Source: Mycobacterium cookii | GTDB lineage: Bacteria; Actinomycetota; Actinomycetes; Mycobacteriales; Mycobacteriaceae | DNA length: 64,000 nucleotides | Reading direction: 5' to 3' | Assembly: GCF_010727945.1 (NCBI RefSeq) | Contig: NZ_AP022569.1 | Location: 4,774,001 to 4,838,000 of the forward strand | In this document: positions 48,901 to 59,137 of the stretch, in pieces | Numbering within the stretch: the first letter of the stretch is position 1 | Layout: the number at the start of each line of letters is the position of its first letter | Notes under the pieces: model-generated | What the model was told of the DNA's origin: nothing | Databases searched by the model: none | Seen by the model: only the letters and a program-made list of their open reading frames with translations | Translations under genes and position numbers: made by a program

Positions 48901-49236
48901 CGGAATTCTCCTCAGTATCGGCTCAGTCACTCGGTCTTCTCTGGGCACTCCATTCACTTTGGACACTCTGCTTCTCAAATGTCACAACAGCATCACGACA
49001 CGATCACCGGACGGACTCTATAGATCGGCTTACCATTCTTGGAGTTTGCTTATCTTTGGTCACATCGCCATCACGCTGCGATTACGCGCCGCGGAGACGG
49101 CCTGGTAGCCGTATTCGGGCCAACGTCGACACGCCCGGCCGATCGCCTTTGCTCCCGTGCAACTGGGGAATTTCGATTGTGGTTCGATGGGGTCACGCAA
49201 TTTGCGAATACCGGGTTGGTGACGAACGGGGTGAGG
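48901..49236. other. 336-bp divergent intergenic region
   Basis: Separates the Gly/Pro-rich gene (minus) and the biotinyl-protein gene (plus) and should hold both promoters. The part 48950-49080 is AT-richer than its surroundings. The reading frame of the biotinyl-protein gene is open back to 49039, but the upstream part does not look coding. I could not define -10/-35 elements, repeats or an RNA with confidence. Confidence 0.5.
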
Positions 49237-49452
49237 ATGGCCGAGGACGTCCGGGCAGAGATCGTGGCCAGCGTGCTCGAAGTCGTGGTCAACGAGGGCG
49301 ACCAAATCGGCGAGGGCGACACTTTGGTGTTGCTGGAATCGATGAAGATGGAGATCCCGGTTCTGGCTGAAGTCGCGGGCACCGTCAGCAAAGTCAGCGT
49401 GTCCGTCGGAGACGTCATCCAGGCCGGCGACCTCATCGCCGTCATCAGCTAG
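49237..49452 (+). CDS. Biotinylated protein TB7.3 (biotinyl-lipoyl domain)
   Basis: A 71-residue stand-alone biotin carrier domain. It starts MAEDVRAEIVASVLEVVVNE; the biotin-accepting lysine is Lys37 in the motif ESMKME, and the second half of the hammerhead fold ends VGDVIQAGDLIAVIS. It is nearly the same as M. tuberculosis TB7.3 (Rv3221c, 71 residues). The partner carboxylase or transcarboxylase is unknown. ATG 49237 is chosen from this match; a GTG two codons before is possible. Confidence 0.95.
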   Translation: MAEDVRAEIVASVLEVVVNEGDQIGEGDTLVLLESMKMEIPVLAEVAGTVSKVSVSVGDVIQAGDLIAVIS

Positions 49453-49489
49453 CCCTTGACCCGTCCGGACCTGATGGCGGGAGTCGCCG

Positions 49490-51007
49490 ATGTCGACTTT
49501 GGGTGACCTGCTTGCCGAGCACACCGTTCTGCCGGGCAACGCCGTCGATCATCTGCACGCGCTGGTGGGTGAATGGCAGCTGCTCGCCGATCTGTCGTTC
49601 GCCGACTATCTGATGTGGGTGCGCCGCGACGACGGTTCGCTGGTATGCGTCGCGCAGTGCCGACCGAATACCGCGCCCACAGTTCTGCTGCGCGACGCGG
49701 TTGGCACCGTCGTCGACGCCGACCGGATGCCGCTGATCGCCGCGGCGCTGGATTCGGGCGCGATCAGCCTGGAAAGCGATGCGGGCCAACAGTATTCGTG
49801 GCAACAGACCGGAGTGAACATCGAGGCGGTGCCGGTTCGGTATGGCGACCGGGTAGTCGCCGTGCTGACCCATCAGACGGCCGTCGCCGACACTCCGAAG
49901 TCCAGCCCGCTGGAGACCGCCTACCTCGACTGCGCCGCCGACCTCGTGCACATGCTGTCCGAGGGCACCTTTCCCAACGTCGGCGATCTGGCGATGTCAC
50001 GCTCGAGCCCGCGAGTGGGCGACGGATTCATTCGGCTCAACGTCGTCGGCGAGGTTTCGTATGCCAGCCCGAACGCGTTGTCCGCCTTTCACCGGATGGG
50101 CCTGACCTCCGAGCTGGAGGGCCACAACCTGATCGCGATCACCCGGCCGCTGATCTCCGACCCGTTCGAGGCTCACGAACTCGCCGAACACGTCCTGAAC
50201 TCGCTGGCCGGTGGCGCCAGCATGCGCATCGAGGTCGATGCCGGCGGTGCGACGATCCTGCTGCGGACGCTGCCCCTGGTGGTACACGGCTCAGCGGCCG
50301 GGGCCGCGGTGCTCGTTCGCGACGTCACCGAGGTCAAACGCCGAGACCGCGCCCTGATGTCCAAGGACGCCACCATCCGGGAGATCCACCACCGGGTGAA
50401 GAACAACCTGCAGACCGTCGCGGCGCTGCTGCGCCTGCAGGCCCGCCGGACCAGCAATCTAGAAGGTCGAGAGGCGCTCATCGAATCGGTGCGCCGGGTG
50501 TCGTCGATCGCGTTGGTCCACGACGCGTTGTCGATGTCGGTCGACGAGGAAGTCAACCTCGACGAGGTGATCGATCGGATTCTGCCGATCATGAACGACG
50601 TGGCGACGGTGGACGCGCCGATCAGGATCAACCGCACCGGCATGCTCGGCGTCTTGGACTCGGACCGGGCGACCGCGCTGGTCATGGTGATCACCGAGCT
50701 GGTGCAGAACGCCATCGAGCACGCCTTCGACCCGGTGGCCTGCGAAGCGGCCGCCGCAGCCGGCGACTCGGTGACGATTCGTGCCGAACGGTCAGCACGC
50801 TGGCTGGACGTCGTGGTTCACGACAACGGCCGAGGCCTGCCCGAAGGGTTCAGCGTCGAGAAGTCCGATCGGCTGGGTCTGCAGATCGTGCGAACCCTGG
50901 TCTCCGCTGAGCTGGACGGCTCGCTGGATATGCGGGATGCCCCCGAAGGCGGGACCGACGTTGTGCTGCGTGTCCCGATCGGCCGCCGGGTCCGCACCAT
51001 GCAATAG
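49490..51007 (+). CDS. pdtaS: Cytosolic sensor histidine kinase PdtaS
   Basis: A 505-residue soluble kinase, counterpart of Rv3220c, that phosphorylates the RNA-binding antiterminator PdtaR. Order: GAF domain (about 10-150), PAS domain (about 175-290), HisKA_2 phospho-acceptor helix with EIHHRVKNNLQTVAALLRLQ (His pair at about 300-301), and an ATPase domain with ELVQNAIEHAF, VVHDNGRGLPEG and DRLGLQIVRTLV. No membrane segment. ATG 49490 is 37 bp after the biotinyl-protein gene. A long hairpin follows the gene. pdtaR is not in this window. Confidence 0.94.
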   Translation: MSTLGDLLAEHTVLPGNAVDHLHALVGEWQLLADLSFADYLMWVRRDDGSLVCVAQCRPNTAPTVLLRDAVGTVVDADRMPLIAAALDSGAISLESDAGQQYSWQQTGVNIEAVPVRYGDRVVAVLTHQTAVADTPKSSPLETAYLDCAADLVHMLSEGTFPNVGDLAMSRSSPRVGDGFIRLNVVGEVSYASPNALSAFHRMGLTSELEGHNLIAITRPLISDPFEAHELAEHVLNSLAGGASMRIEVDAGGATILLRTLPLVVHGSAAGAAVLVRDVTEVKRRDRALMSKDATIREIHHRVKNNLQTVAALLRLQARRTSNLEGREALIESVRRVSSIALVHDALSMSVDEEVNLDEVIDRILPIMNDVATVDAPIRINRTGMLGVLDSDRATALVMVITELVQNAIEHAFDPVACEAAAAAGDSVTIRAERSARWLDVVVHDNGRGLPEGFSVEKSDRLGLQIVRTLVSAELDGSLDMRDAPEGGTDVVLRVPIGRRVRTMQ

Positions 51008-51018
51008 GCCCGCACACA

Positions 51019-51055
51019 ATGATGCGGCCCCGACATTTCGTCGAGGCCGCATCAT
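51019..51055. terminator. Hairpin between convergent pdtaS and whiB1
   Basis: ATGATGCGGCC and GGCCGCATCAT form a perfect 11-bp stem; after one mismatch CGAC and GTCG extend it by four pairs around the loop ATTTC. It lies in the 60-bp gap between converging genes and should serve both. No long T-tract. Confidence 0.7.
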
Positions 51056-51067
51056 CGAGGGTCTTGA

Positions 51068-51322
51068 TCAGACTCCGCTGCGGGCCTTCGTCCGAGCGTT
51101 GCGGCGCTTGAGGGCGCGCCGCTCATCCTCGCTCATTCCGCCCCACACGCCGGAGTCCTGACCGGTGTTAAGTGCCCAGGACAAGCAGTCGGTGGTCACC
51201 GGACAGCGGTTACAGACCAGTTTCGCGTCAGCAATCTGCGCGAGGGCCGGTCCGCTGTTCCCGACAGGGAAGAACAGCTCCGGGTCCTCGTCGCGGCAGA
51301 CCGCGGTGTGGCGCCAATCCAT
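51068..51322 (-). CDS. whiB1: Iron-sulphur transcription regulator WhiB1
   Basis: An 84-residue WhiB protein. The four cluster ligands are Cys9, Cys37, Cys40 and Cys46 (C-x27-C-x2-C-x5-C), followed by the GVWGG turn and a basic C-terminus with ALKRRNARTKARSG for DNA binding. In M. tuberculosis WhiB1 is essential, binds SigA region 4 and reacts with nitric oxide (family knowledge). The start MDWRHTAVCRDEDPELFFPV matches that protein. The long upstream region contains a CRP-like site. Confidence 0.97.
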   Translation of the reverse strand: MDWRHTAVCRDEDPELFFPVGNSGPALAQIADAKLVCNRCPVTTDCLSWALNTGQDSGVWGGMSEDERRALKRRNARTKARSGV

Positions 51323-51472
51323 AAGTCGTTACTCCTCACTGTGTGCGCAGCAATGCGCACGAATGATTTTCTTCGGCTGTTAACGCAGGCACAACAAAAG
51401 TTGTCATACCGTTGCGTGCGTTCATTTGATCGTTTCACAGGCTCAACAGATGTCAAGAGTGCTCGTTGGTCC

Positions 51473-51487
51473 GTGGTCTATCTCACT
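51473..51487 (-). promoter_or_regulatory. CRP-like site upstream of whiB1
   Basis: On the minus strand the sequence AGTGAGATAGACCAC resembles the cAMP receptor protein site I recall for the M. tuberculosis whiB1 promoter (AGTGAGATAGCCCAC), and fits the loose GTGA-N6-CAC pattern. It is about 150 bp before the whiB1 start, so a long leader is implied. Role inferred from this resemblance. Confidence 0.55.
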
Positions 51488-51567
51488 TTAGAGATCTGTT
51501 ACCAAACCTCTTAATCGTTTGTACTACACTCGCGGCGGGCCTGACCAGTGCTTTTGGCCACATTCGG

Positions 51568-52545
51568 CTACCGTTGCAGGTCAGGAAGCTGTTTCGGATG
51601 CGGTGCGACGACGTCCAGCACATCAGGAACGGCCCGAAATGTCATCTTTTCGCGAACCCCGAGGTAGTCGCCGTCGAATTGGCACGCCATCGGCGGATCT
51701 GCGCAGGTCACTTGCACGCAGGCCGCGTCGTCGTCGCGCACCACCTGATCGCCCTCGATCTTCGGTCGTTTGGAGAACATCTGCGCAACGAGCCGCAGAC
51801 TCGGGATGACCTTCAACCGGGTGACGCCGAACACCCCCAGGCCGGCGTCGAAGCTGGTGCCCGGGTTGGTGCACATCGGGCGCTCGTTGGCGAACGTCCA
51901 GGGGCTGGAGTTGGAAACGAAAACGAAGTAGACGCCCGAAATCGGGTCGCGTCCCGGCAGCGTGACGGTCAGCCGCGGTTCCTTGCGGGAGTATCCGATC
52001 GTGGCCCGGGTCGCAGCGAGGATGTAGCGCGTCGGCGTGACCTTGCGGCCCTTTTCCCGTTGCTTCTCCACCTTGGCCACCGCCTCGGCGTCGACGCCCA
52101 TGCCGGCGTTCAGCACCGCCCAGCGTTCGCCGCAGTCGATCAGCCCGATCCGGCGCCAGTTCTTCTCCGGGCCGTATTTGTCGAGCAGCCAGATGAGCTG
52201 GTTGGTGGCGTCGATCGGACCCGGCGGGATGCCCAGTGACCGCGCCGTCACGTTCGCCGAGCCGCCGGGGACGATTGCCAGCGCCGGGATGTGCCCCGTG
52301 GGCCGCTGTCCCGGTCGGCCGAGAATGCCGTTGACCGCGTTGCTCACGGTGCCGTCACCGCCGTGCACGACGACCAGGTCGACGCCGTCCTGTACCGCGG
52401 CCTGAGCTATCTCGCCGCCGTGGCCGCCATGCCGGGTGTGCTCGACGGTCAGATCCAGGCGGCTCTGCAACGCGTGTGTAAGTAGGTCGCGCCCCGCTGT
52501 GGTGGTTGAGGTCGCGGTGGGGTTGACGATCAGCACGGCGCGCAT
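51568..52545 (-). CDS. Diacylglycerol kinase-type lipid kinase family protein
   Basis: A 325-residue protein of the DAGK catalytic family, counterpart of Rv3218. The N-terminus MRAVLIVNPTATSTTTAGRD forms the first nucleotide-fold strand, and the glycine-rich ATP site is VVVHGGDGTVSNAVNGIL. Then come LAIVPGGSANVTARSLGIP and the C-terminal beta domain with FDGDYLGVREKMTF. It should phosphorylate a lipid or sphingoid-type substrate, not proven. ATG 52545 is divergent from the small membrane gene. Its 3' end lies close to the whiB1 promoter region. Confidence 0.9.
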   Translation of the reverse strand: MRAVLIVNPTATSTTTAGRDLLTHALQSRLDLTVEHTRHGGHGGEIAQAAVQDGVDLVVVHGGDGTVSNAVNGILGRPGQRPTGHIPALAIVPGGSANVTARSLGIPPGPIDATNQLIWLLDKYGPEKNWRRIGLIDCGERWAVLNAGMGVDAEAVAKVEKQREKGRKVTPTRYILAATRATIGYSRKEPRLTVTLPGRDPISGVYFVFVSNSSPWTFANERPMCTNPGTSFDAGLGVFGVTRLKVIPSLRLVAQMFSKRPKIEGDQVVRDDDAACVQVTCADPPMACQFDGDYLGVREKMTFRAVPDVLDVVAPHPKQLPDLQR

Positions 52546-52641
52546 GACGCCAAAGCCTACGGGAGCTAAGCGGCGACGATGCCGGCCGCGGCGCGGCCGG
52601 AGGAGGAGCGGGATTTTCAGCCCGGTGGTTACGCTGAGACG

Positions 52642-53064
52642 GTGACTGAGCGCCCGCCGACGACTGTCCGCGGCGCGGGATTGATCGCCGCTGTGCAGGG
52701 TGCGACGGGCTTGGTCGTCGCCGCGGTGCTGGTGTTCCGGGCGATCGGCGGGGCGGATCAGCGGGTGGCCAACGGGTTCGGTACCGCGATGTGGTTCGCG
52801 CTGGCCGGGGGAGCCGTGCTGGCCGCCGGCTGGGCGCTGCTGGTCGGCAGGCGCTGGGGTCGGGGACTGGCGGTGTTCGCCGAGCTGCTGCTGTTGCCGG
52901 TGTCGTATTACTTGACCGTCGGCTCGCATCGGCCGGCGATCGGCATTCCGGTGGGCCTGATCGCGCTCGCCGGGTTGGCGCTGTTATTCAGTCCGGCCGC
53001 GCTGCGCTGGGTCTCAGGTCAGGGTCCGGCGAGCTCAGCCAGCTCGGCACCCGACACCCGATAA
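52642..53064 (+). CDS. Four-helix integral membrane protein (Rv3217c-like)
   Basis: A 140-residue hydrophobic protein with four transmembrane helices (about 12-33, 45-63, 70-90, 98-118) and short loops containing GRRWGRGLAVFAELLLLPVS. Equivalent to Rv3217c by position and size (143). Function unknown. GTG 52642 gives a short polar N-terminus (TERPPTTVRG) ahead of the first helix. Its last 46 bp overlap the end of the convergent acetyltransferase gene. Confidence 0.85.
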   Translation: MTERPPTTVRGAGLIAAVQGATGLVVAAVLVFRAIGGADQRVANGFGTAMWFALAGGAVLAAGWALLVGRRWGRGLAVFAELLLLPVSYYLTVGSHRPAIGIPVGLIALAGLALLFSPAALRWVSGQGPASSASSAPDTR

Positions 53065-53494
53065 GTCGTCCACTCACTCTGCGGCCGGCCGCCGATGGAC
53101 TCATATAGCGCGATCGCGTCGGTGTTCCAGTTCAGCACCGCCCAGGACAACCGGGTGTAGCCGTTGTCCACGCATTCTTTGGCCAGTGCAGATAGCAGGC
53201 CGCGGGCCAACCCGAGACGGCGAAAGCGCGGTTGTACGAACAGGTCTTCCAGGAATATGCCGTCGACGCCGTCCCAGGTCGAGAAGTTCAGGAACCACAG
53301 CGCCATCGCGGCGACGTCGCCGTCCACCTCGGCGACGTGCGCCCGTAACGTCGCGGGTTGATCGAAAAGCGCTGTCCTGACTTGTGTCTCGACGACGGTG
53401 CATTGTTCGGGTGCCCGTTCGAACTCGGCGAGGCCGTGGATCATCGCGGTGATCGCGGCGGCGTCGGCGGGGGCGGCTCGGCGGATGCGAACGG

Positions 53495-53498
<4 letters not shown>
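53019..53498 (-). CDS. GNAT-family N-acetyltransferase
   Basis: A 159-residue acetyltransferase. The acetyl-CoA binding motif is FVQPRFRRLGLARGLLSALA, with the R/Q-x-x-G-x-G/A signature as RRLGLA. The N-terminal IRRAAPADAAAITAMIHGLA and the C-terminal WAVLNWNTDAIALYESIGGR are typical of the spermidine/spermine acetyltransferase-like subgroup. Substrate unknown. GTG 53498 overlaps the entC stop by four bases, so it is the last gene of a gpm2-entC-GNAT operon. In M. tuberculosis the equivalent (Rv3216) is short or decayed as I recall. Confidence 0.9.
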
Positions 53499-54591
<1,093 letters not shown>

Positions 54592-54595
<4 letters not shown>

Positions 54596-55203
54596 CCGGC
54601 TGTGATGGCCTGCGGGAGACCGGTCAATCCGAGCGCGGCGAGCTGCCGCACGCCGTGCTCGAACCCGCACACGGCTATCGAGCCGGCGAGCATCCAAAAG
54701 CGGCTGCCCTCGACCAGCGGCAGCTCGACCCAGCGCGTGATCACCGAACGGGAGAAGTGGCTGTGGCCCACGAACACGACGTCGCGTGAGGCCATGTTCT
54801 CCAACGCCAGTGACACGGCCTGATCGGCTCGGTCGCTGACTTCAGCCACCGTTTCGCCGCCGGGACAACCGTGCGTCCAAATCAGCCAATCAGGATCTGA
54901 TTCGTGGATCTGCGGGGTCGTCAACCCCTCGTACTCGCCGTAATCCCATTCGGCGAGCAAGGACGAGACCTCGTCCACGGCGAGCCCGGCCAACTTGGCC
55001 GTGGTCAGGGCACGTATGCGCGGGCTGCTGATCACGAGCGGGTCGGTGAGTTTCAATTCACGCAGAACGCGCCCAATCAGCTCGGCCTGGACCCGGCCGG
55101 CGTCGGTTAGTTCGAGATCGGTGCGCCCGGTGTGCTGGCCGGACTTGGACCACTGGGTCTCCCCGTGGCGCAACAACACCAGATGGTGGCTCTCGACGCC
55201 CAT
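54592..55203 (-). CDS. gpm2: Histidine phosphatase family protein (Gpm2-like)
   Basis: A 203-residue protein of the phosphoglycerate mutase-like family. The catalytic RHG motif is LLRHGETQWS (His13), with the partner Glu in EWDYGEYEGLTT and the second His in FVGHSHFSRSVI. Its M. tuberculosis counterpart Rv3214, first named gpm2, was shown to be an acid phosphatase rather than a mutase (from memory). ATG 55203 matches that start; the frame is open to 55227. First gene of the gpm2-entC-GNAT operon, divergent to parA. Confidence 0.92.
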
Positions 55204-55311
55204 GCTGACCGATTCTGCCTGACACACATGGCCATCCGCGCGCGGGCACCACGGGTTTGATGCCAGGATGGGCAGTGATAACCCGCCCGCAACGAAGAGG
55301 AGCCGCGCTCT

Positions 55312-56109
55312 ATGACCACTCGGGTGCTGGCCGTGGCCAACCAGAAGGGCGGGGTAGCCAAAACGACGACGGTCGCCTCACTGGGTGCGGCGATGGTGGA
55401 CGCCGGACGACGAGTGCTGCTCGTCGATTTGGACCCTCAGGGGTGTCTGACGTTTTCGCTGGGCCAAGACCCGGACAAGTTGGCGGTGTCGGTGCACGAG
55501 GTGCTGCTCGGTGAGGTTGAGCCCTCGGCCGCCCTGACCGAGACCGCCGAAGGTATGACGCTGCTGCCGGCGAACATCGACCTGGCCGGCGCCGAGGCGA
55601 TGCTGTTGATGCGGGCCGGCCGCGAGTACGCGCTCAAGCGTGCGCTGGACAAACTCGGCGACAACTTCGACGTCGTCATCATCGACTGCCCGCCGTCGCT
55701 CGGTGTGCTGACGCTGAACGGTTTGACCGCCGCCGGCGAGGTCATCGTGCCGTTGCAGTGCGAGACGCTGGCCCATCGCGGCGTCGGCCAGTTCCTGCGG
55801 ACGGTGTCCGACGTGCAGTCGATCACCAATCCGAAGCTGAAACTGCTGGGCGCATTGCCGACGTTGTACGACCCGCGCACCACCCACACCCGCGACGTGC
55901 TGCTCGATGTCGCCGACCGCTACGACCTGCCGGTGCTGGCGCCGCCGATCCCGCGCACGGTGCGGTTCGCCGAAGCCAGCGCGTCGGGCTCGTCGGTGTT
56001 GGCCGCCCGGAAGAACAAGGGCGCGGTGGCTTATCAGGAGTTGGCCAACGCGCTGCTCAAGCACTGGAAGTCGGGCAAGGCGCTGCCGACGTTCACCATC
56101 GACGCCTGA
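55312..56109 (+). CDS. ParA/Soj-family ATPase
   Basis: A 265-residue deviant Walker-type ATPase. The P-loop is KGGVAKTTT (residues 12-20) with the signature lysine; VLLVDLDPQGCLTFSLG and VVIIDCPPSLGVLTLNGL form the A' and B motifs. It is the Rv3213c counterpart, a ParA-like protein away from the main parAB locus, reported to affect chromosome segregation or cell cycle. No parB is beside it. ATG 55312 with GAGGAG upstream at about 55299-55304. Confidence 0.94.
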   Translation: MTTRVLAVANQKGGVAKTTTVASLGAAMVDAGRRVLLVDLDPQGCLTFSLGQDPDKLAVSVHEVLLGEVEPSAALTETAEGMTLLPANIDLAGAEAMLLMRAGREYALKRALDKLGDNFDVVIIDCPPSLGVLTLNGLTAAGEVIVPLQCETLAHRGVGQFLRTVSDVQSITNPKLKLLGALPTLYDPRTTHTRDVLLDVADRYDLPVLAPPIPRTVRFAEASASGSSVLAARKNKGAVAYQELANALLKHWKSGKALPTFTIDA

Positions 56110-56118
56110 CCGGTCAGG

Positions 56119-57333
56119 TCAGCCCAGCGCCACCAGGTTGTTGCCGCGCTGCTCGAGCAGCTGCGCACCCGCGACGGCGGGGACCACCGGCGAGCTGCCC
56201 GGCTGCCGGCTCACGGGTAGGAAGCCTTGGTCGACCCCGGTGGCCGGATCGCAGATCGCGACGCCGTCGGTCACCGGGATCAGCAGCTTGCCGGCCATCA
56301 GCGTCGCCGGTCCCAGCGGAACGGAGTGCCCGGCCGGGCCGATCGAGTAGCGATAGCTCAGATTCGAGGCATCGAAGACCATCACCGTGTCGCCGGTCCA
56401 CCAGGTGATCAGGTTTCCCGGCCGCGATACCACGCTGGACGCCGACGGCGGTTTGGGCAGCAACGTGCTGCTCACGGTCACACCGCTCTCGTCGACGACG
56501 TCGATGCGCGGTTGTGGCACCGGCAGATACACCGCCGTGCGGGTCTCCGCCACGGCCACCACCCGGGCGCCCGAGCCCTCGCTGATTCCCGGCTCCGCGA
56601 CATCACGGCGCTCGGGCTCGTCCTCCTCCTTGCTCGGGCGCAGCAGCGCGAGCCGGAGATCCGCTTGCCTACCGCATGCCTCCAGCACGGACACCGCCGA
56701 GGAGCTGGCCGCGGCCGACGTCAGCCGGCACCCGGTGTGCAGTCCTTTCGAGGAGGGCTTGATCCGGGCGTCGATCTCGCCATAGGAGAGCATTCGGACC
56801 ATGTCGGAGCGCCACAGTTCCAGTCGGGTGTCGCCGGCCGACAAGACCGTCGTGCCGTCGGAGGACAGCGTGACCTTGTGGTCGGCGTAGCTGCTGCGGG
56901 CGGGTCCACGGGTACCGGTGGGCCCTTCGATCGTGCTGACCTGACCGCAGCCGCGGTCGTCGCGGTAGACCGCGACCGCGAAGCGGTACACCCCGGCGAC
57001 CCCGCAGAGATCGCTGTCGCGCGAGTAGGTCCACCGCACCTGGCCGGTGACCGGATCACGCCCTTGGACCACACGCCCGTCGGCGGTGACGACGGTTCCG
57101 GCCACGACGACGGGCTGGTCGGTCGGCGCGTTGGGTGCGGTCCAGAGCTGCTTGAGCGATGCCGGTACCTCGCGGGCCAGCCTCGGGCTGGGCGCGGGCC
57201 CCGTCGCCGGCCGGCTGATCGTGGCGCGAGCATCGCTGTTCCACCAGATCAGTGCCGCGGCCACGGCGACCACCGCCGCTATCGCAGCCGCCGCCAACAC
57301 ATCAGCCTTGGTTCGGCGTTCCGGCTTGACCAT
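56119..57333 (-). CDS. Membrane-anchored PQQ-like repeat protein (Rv3212-like)
   Basis: A 404-residue protein with a short basic cytoplasmic start (MVKPERRTK), one transmembrane helix (VLAAAAIAAVVAVAAALIWW, about 11-30) and a large outer domain. That domain reads as repeated beta blades (GRVVQGRDPVTGQVRWTYSR, LWRSDMVRMLSYGEIDARIK, GVAICDPATGVDQG), i.e. a PQQ-enzyme-like propeller. Four or more cysteines may form disulphides. It is the Rv3212 counterpart (407). Function unknown. ATG 57333 lies 17 bp after the rhlE stop, so it is in the rhlE operon. Confidence 0.88.
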   Translation of the reverse strand: MVKPERRTKADVLAAAAIAAVVAVAAALIWWNSDARATISRPATGPAPSPRLAREVPASLKQLWTAPNAPTDQPVVVAGTVVTADGRVVQGRDPVTGQVRWTYSRDSDLCGVAGVYRFAVAVYRDDRGCGQVSTIEGPTGTRGPARSSYADHKVTLSSDGTTVLSAGDTRLELWRSDMVRMLSYGEIDARIKPSSKGLHTGCRLTSAAASSSAVSVLEACGRQADLRLALLRPSKEEDEPERRDVAEPGISEGSGARVVAVAETRTAVYLPVPQPRIDVVDESGVTVSSTLLPKPPSASSVVSRPGNLITWWTGDTVMVFDASNLSYRYSIGPAGHSVPLGPATLMAGKLLIPVTDGVAICDPATGVDQGFLPVSRQPGSSPVVPAVAGAQLLEQRGNNLVALG

Positions 57334-57349
57334 CCAGCGGGATGTCGGA

Positions 57350-58864
57350 TCAGTTGGCGGTGGCGGTCGCGCCCGCTGACTTGCGGGGGCGACGACGGCG
57401 ACGGCGTGCGGGGCGTGCGCCGTCACCGGACGGTGCGTCGGCTGCCGGCGCCTCGCCTTCGGCTTGGCCGTTGACGCCGGCCGCGGGGTGGCCCGTCGCC
57501 GCTTTGCCGCCGCGGGTGCGGCGACGCTGCCGGTCGGTGTTGCGCTGCGGGGCGGGTTGGTCGCCGTTGCGGGATTCCGAGGCGGCACGCTTGGCCGGAG
57601 CCTTGCGCGCGGTGCCGACGGAGCCTTGCGTTCCGGTGGGGATATCGAGTTCGACGTACAGGTGCGGCGAGTTCGAGTAGGTCTCTGCCGGATCCGGGCA
57701 GCTCAGGCCCAGCGCCTTGTCGATCATCGTCCAGCGAGCCAGGTCGTCCCAGTCGACGAGGGTGACCGCGATACCGGTCTTACCGGCGCGTCCGGTCCGG
57801 CCGATGCGGTGGACGTAGGCCTGCTCGTCCTCGGGGATCTGGTAGTTGATCACGTGGGTGATGTCGTCGATGTCGATGCCGCGCGCCGCCACATCGGTGG
57901 CGACCAGCACGTCGATGCCGCCGGTGCGGAATGCCTTGAGCGCCTTCTCGCGCGCGATCTGGCCGAGGTCTCCGTGCACCGCGCCGACGGCGAAACCGCG
58001 CTCGGCGAGTTCGTCGGCGACTTTCTGTGCGGTCCGCTTGGTGCGGGTGAAGATCATGGTGGCGCCGCGTCCGCGGGCCTGCAGTACCCGGCTGATCAGT
58101 TCGACCTTGTCGAGGGCGTGTGCGCGGTAGACGTACTGCTTGGTGGAGTCGTGCACCGCGGAGGAGTGCGGCGCCTCGGCCCGGATGTGGGTCGGCTGGT
58201 TCATGAAGGTGCGGGCCAGGGTAATGATCGGATCCGGCATGGTCGCCGAGAACAGCATCGATTGCCGCACGTCGGGAATCTGACGCAGAATCCGCTCGAT
58301 GTCGGGCAGGAAGCCCAGGTCGAGCATCTCGTCGGCCTCGTCGAGGACCAGCACCGACAGGCCACCAAGCTGCAGGTGGCCCTGCTGAGCCAGGTCGAGC
58401 AGCCGGCCCGGGGTGCCCACGACCACGTCGGCGCCGGCGCGCAGCGCCTCGACCTGGGGCTCGTACGGCCGGCCGCCGTAGATGGACACCACTGACAGCG
58501 GTCGGCCTTCGTCGGCGCTCAGGTACTTAGCCGCGGTCGCGAGGTCGCCGTGCACCTGCAGGCACAGCTCGCGGGTCGGCACGACGATCAAGGCCCGGGG
58601 AATGCCGTTGAGCGGGCGATCCGCGCCTGGAGTGGTGATCCGCTGCAGCAGCGGGACACCGAACGCGAAGGTCTTGCCCATGCCGGTGCGGGCTTGGCCG
58701 ATCAGGTCGTCGCCGGTCAGGGCGAGTGGCAGCGTGAGCTCCTGGATGGCGAAGGGATGCTCGATGCCTTTTTCGCTGAGTGCCCGGACGATTTCGGGGC
58801 GGATGCCGAGGTCGGCAAAGGTGGATTCGGATGCAGCACGGTTAGGTGCGATAAGTGGGGTCAT
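57350..58864 (-). CDS. rhlE: DEAD-box ATP-dependent RNA helicase RhlE
   Basis: A 504-residue RNA helicase acting in RNA turnover and ribosome assembly, with RNase E partners in mycobacteria. Motifs in order: FADLGIRPEIVRALSEKGIE (Q-motif region), ARTGMGKT (I), VVPTRELCLQ (Ia), VLDEADEMLD (II), LFSATM (III), VATDVAARGID (V) and HRIGRTGRAG (VI). After about residue 380 the tail is Arg/Ala/Pro-rich and basic, suited to RNA contact. ATG 58864. A 270-bp upstream region separates it from the divergent ferritin-like gene and may give a long 5' leader. Confidence 0.95.
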   Translation of the reverse strand: MTPLIAPNRAASESTFADLGIRPEIVRALSEKGIEHPFAIQELTLPLALTGDDLIGQARTGMGKTFAFGVPLLQRITTPGADRPLNGIPRALIVVPTRELCLQVHGDLATAAKYLSADEGRPLSVVSIYGGRPYEPQVEALRAGADVVVGTPGRLLDLAQQGHLQLGGLSVLVLDEADEMLDLGFLPDIERILRQIPDVRQSMLFSATMPDPIITLARTFMNQPTHIRAEAPHSSAVHDSTKQYVYRAHALDKVELISRVLQARGRGATMIFTRTKRTAQKVADELAERGFAVGAVHGDLGQIAREKALKAFRTGGIDVLVATDVAARGIDIDDITHVINYQIPEDEQAYVHRIGRTGRAGKTGIAVTLVDWDDLARWTMIDKALGLSCPDPAETYSNSPHLYVELDIPTGTQGSVGTARKAPAKRAASESRNGDQPAPQRNTDRQRRRTRGGKAATGHPAAGVNGQAEGEAPAADAPSGDGARPARRRRRRPRKSAGATATAN

Positions 58865-59137
58865 GCGCTAAGCACGTACGCCTTTCGGTTTCGTATTCGA
58901 TTGGTCAATCGTTGCGGTCAAGCGCGCACCAGTTGACTGTCGAATACGTTGCCGATTCGCGGGGGCCCTGCACTGAGTGAGGCGGGCCAACTGCGTGCAC
59001 GCACATTGCTTGGGCAGCAGCGATAGGGATCTATTGCCAGTACCCGTGGCAATCATAGCTGTTAACGCCTCAAGACCCGAGTTGGCGGGCCTGCCGTGCA
59101 CAGCGGGCGCCAATGAAGCACACCTAGAGTGGTCGGC

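Noticed and set aside
48169..49023. Plus-strand frame of 284 codons across the Gly/Pro-rich gene
   Set aside because: Its low-complexity product reflects the complementary repeat; the minus-strand frame has a signal peptide and ribosome binding site.
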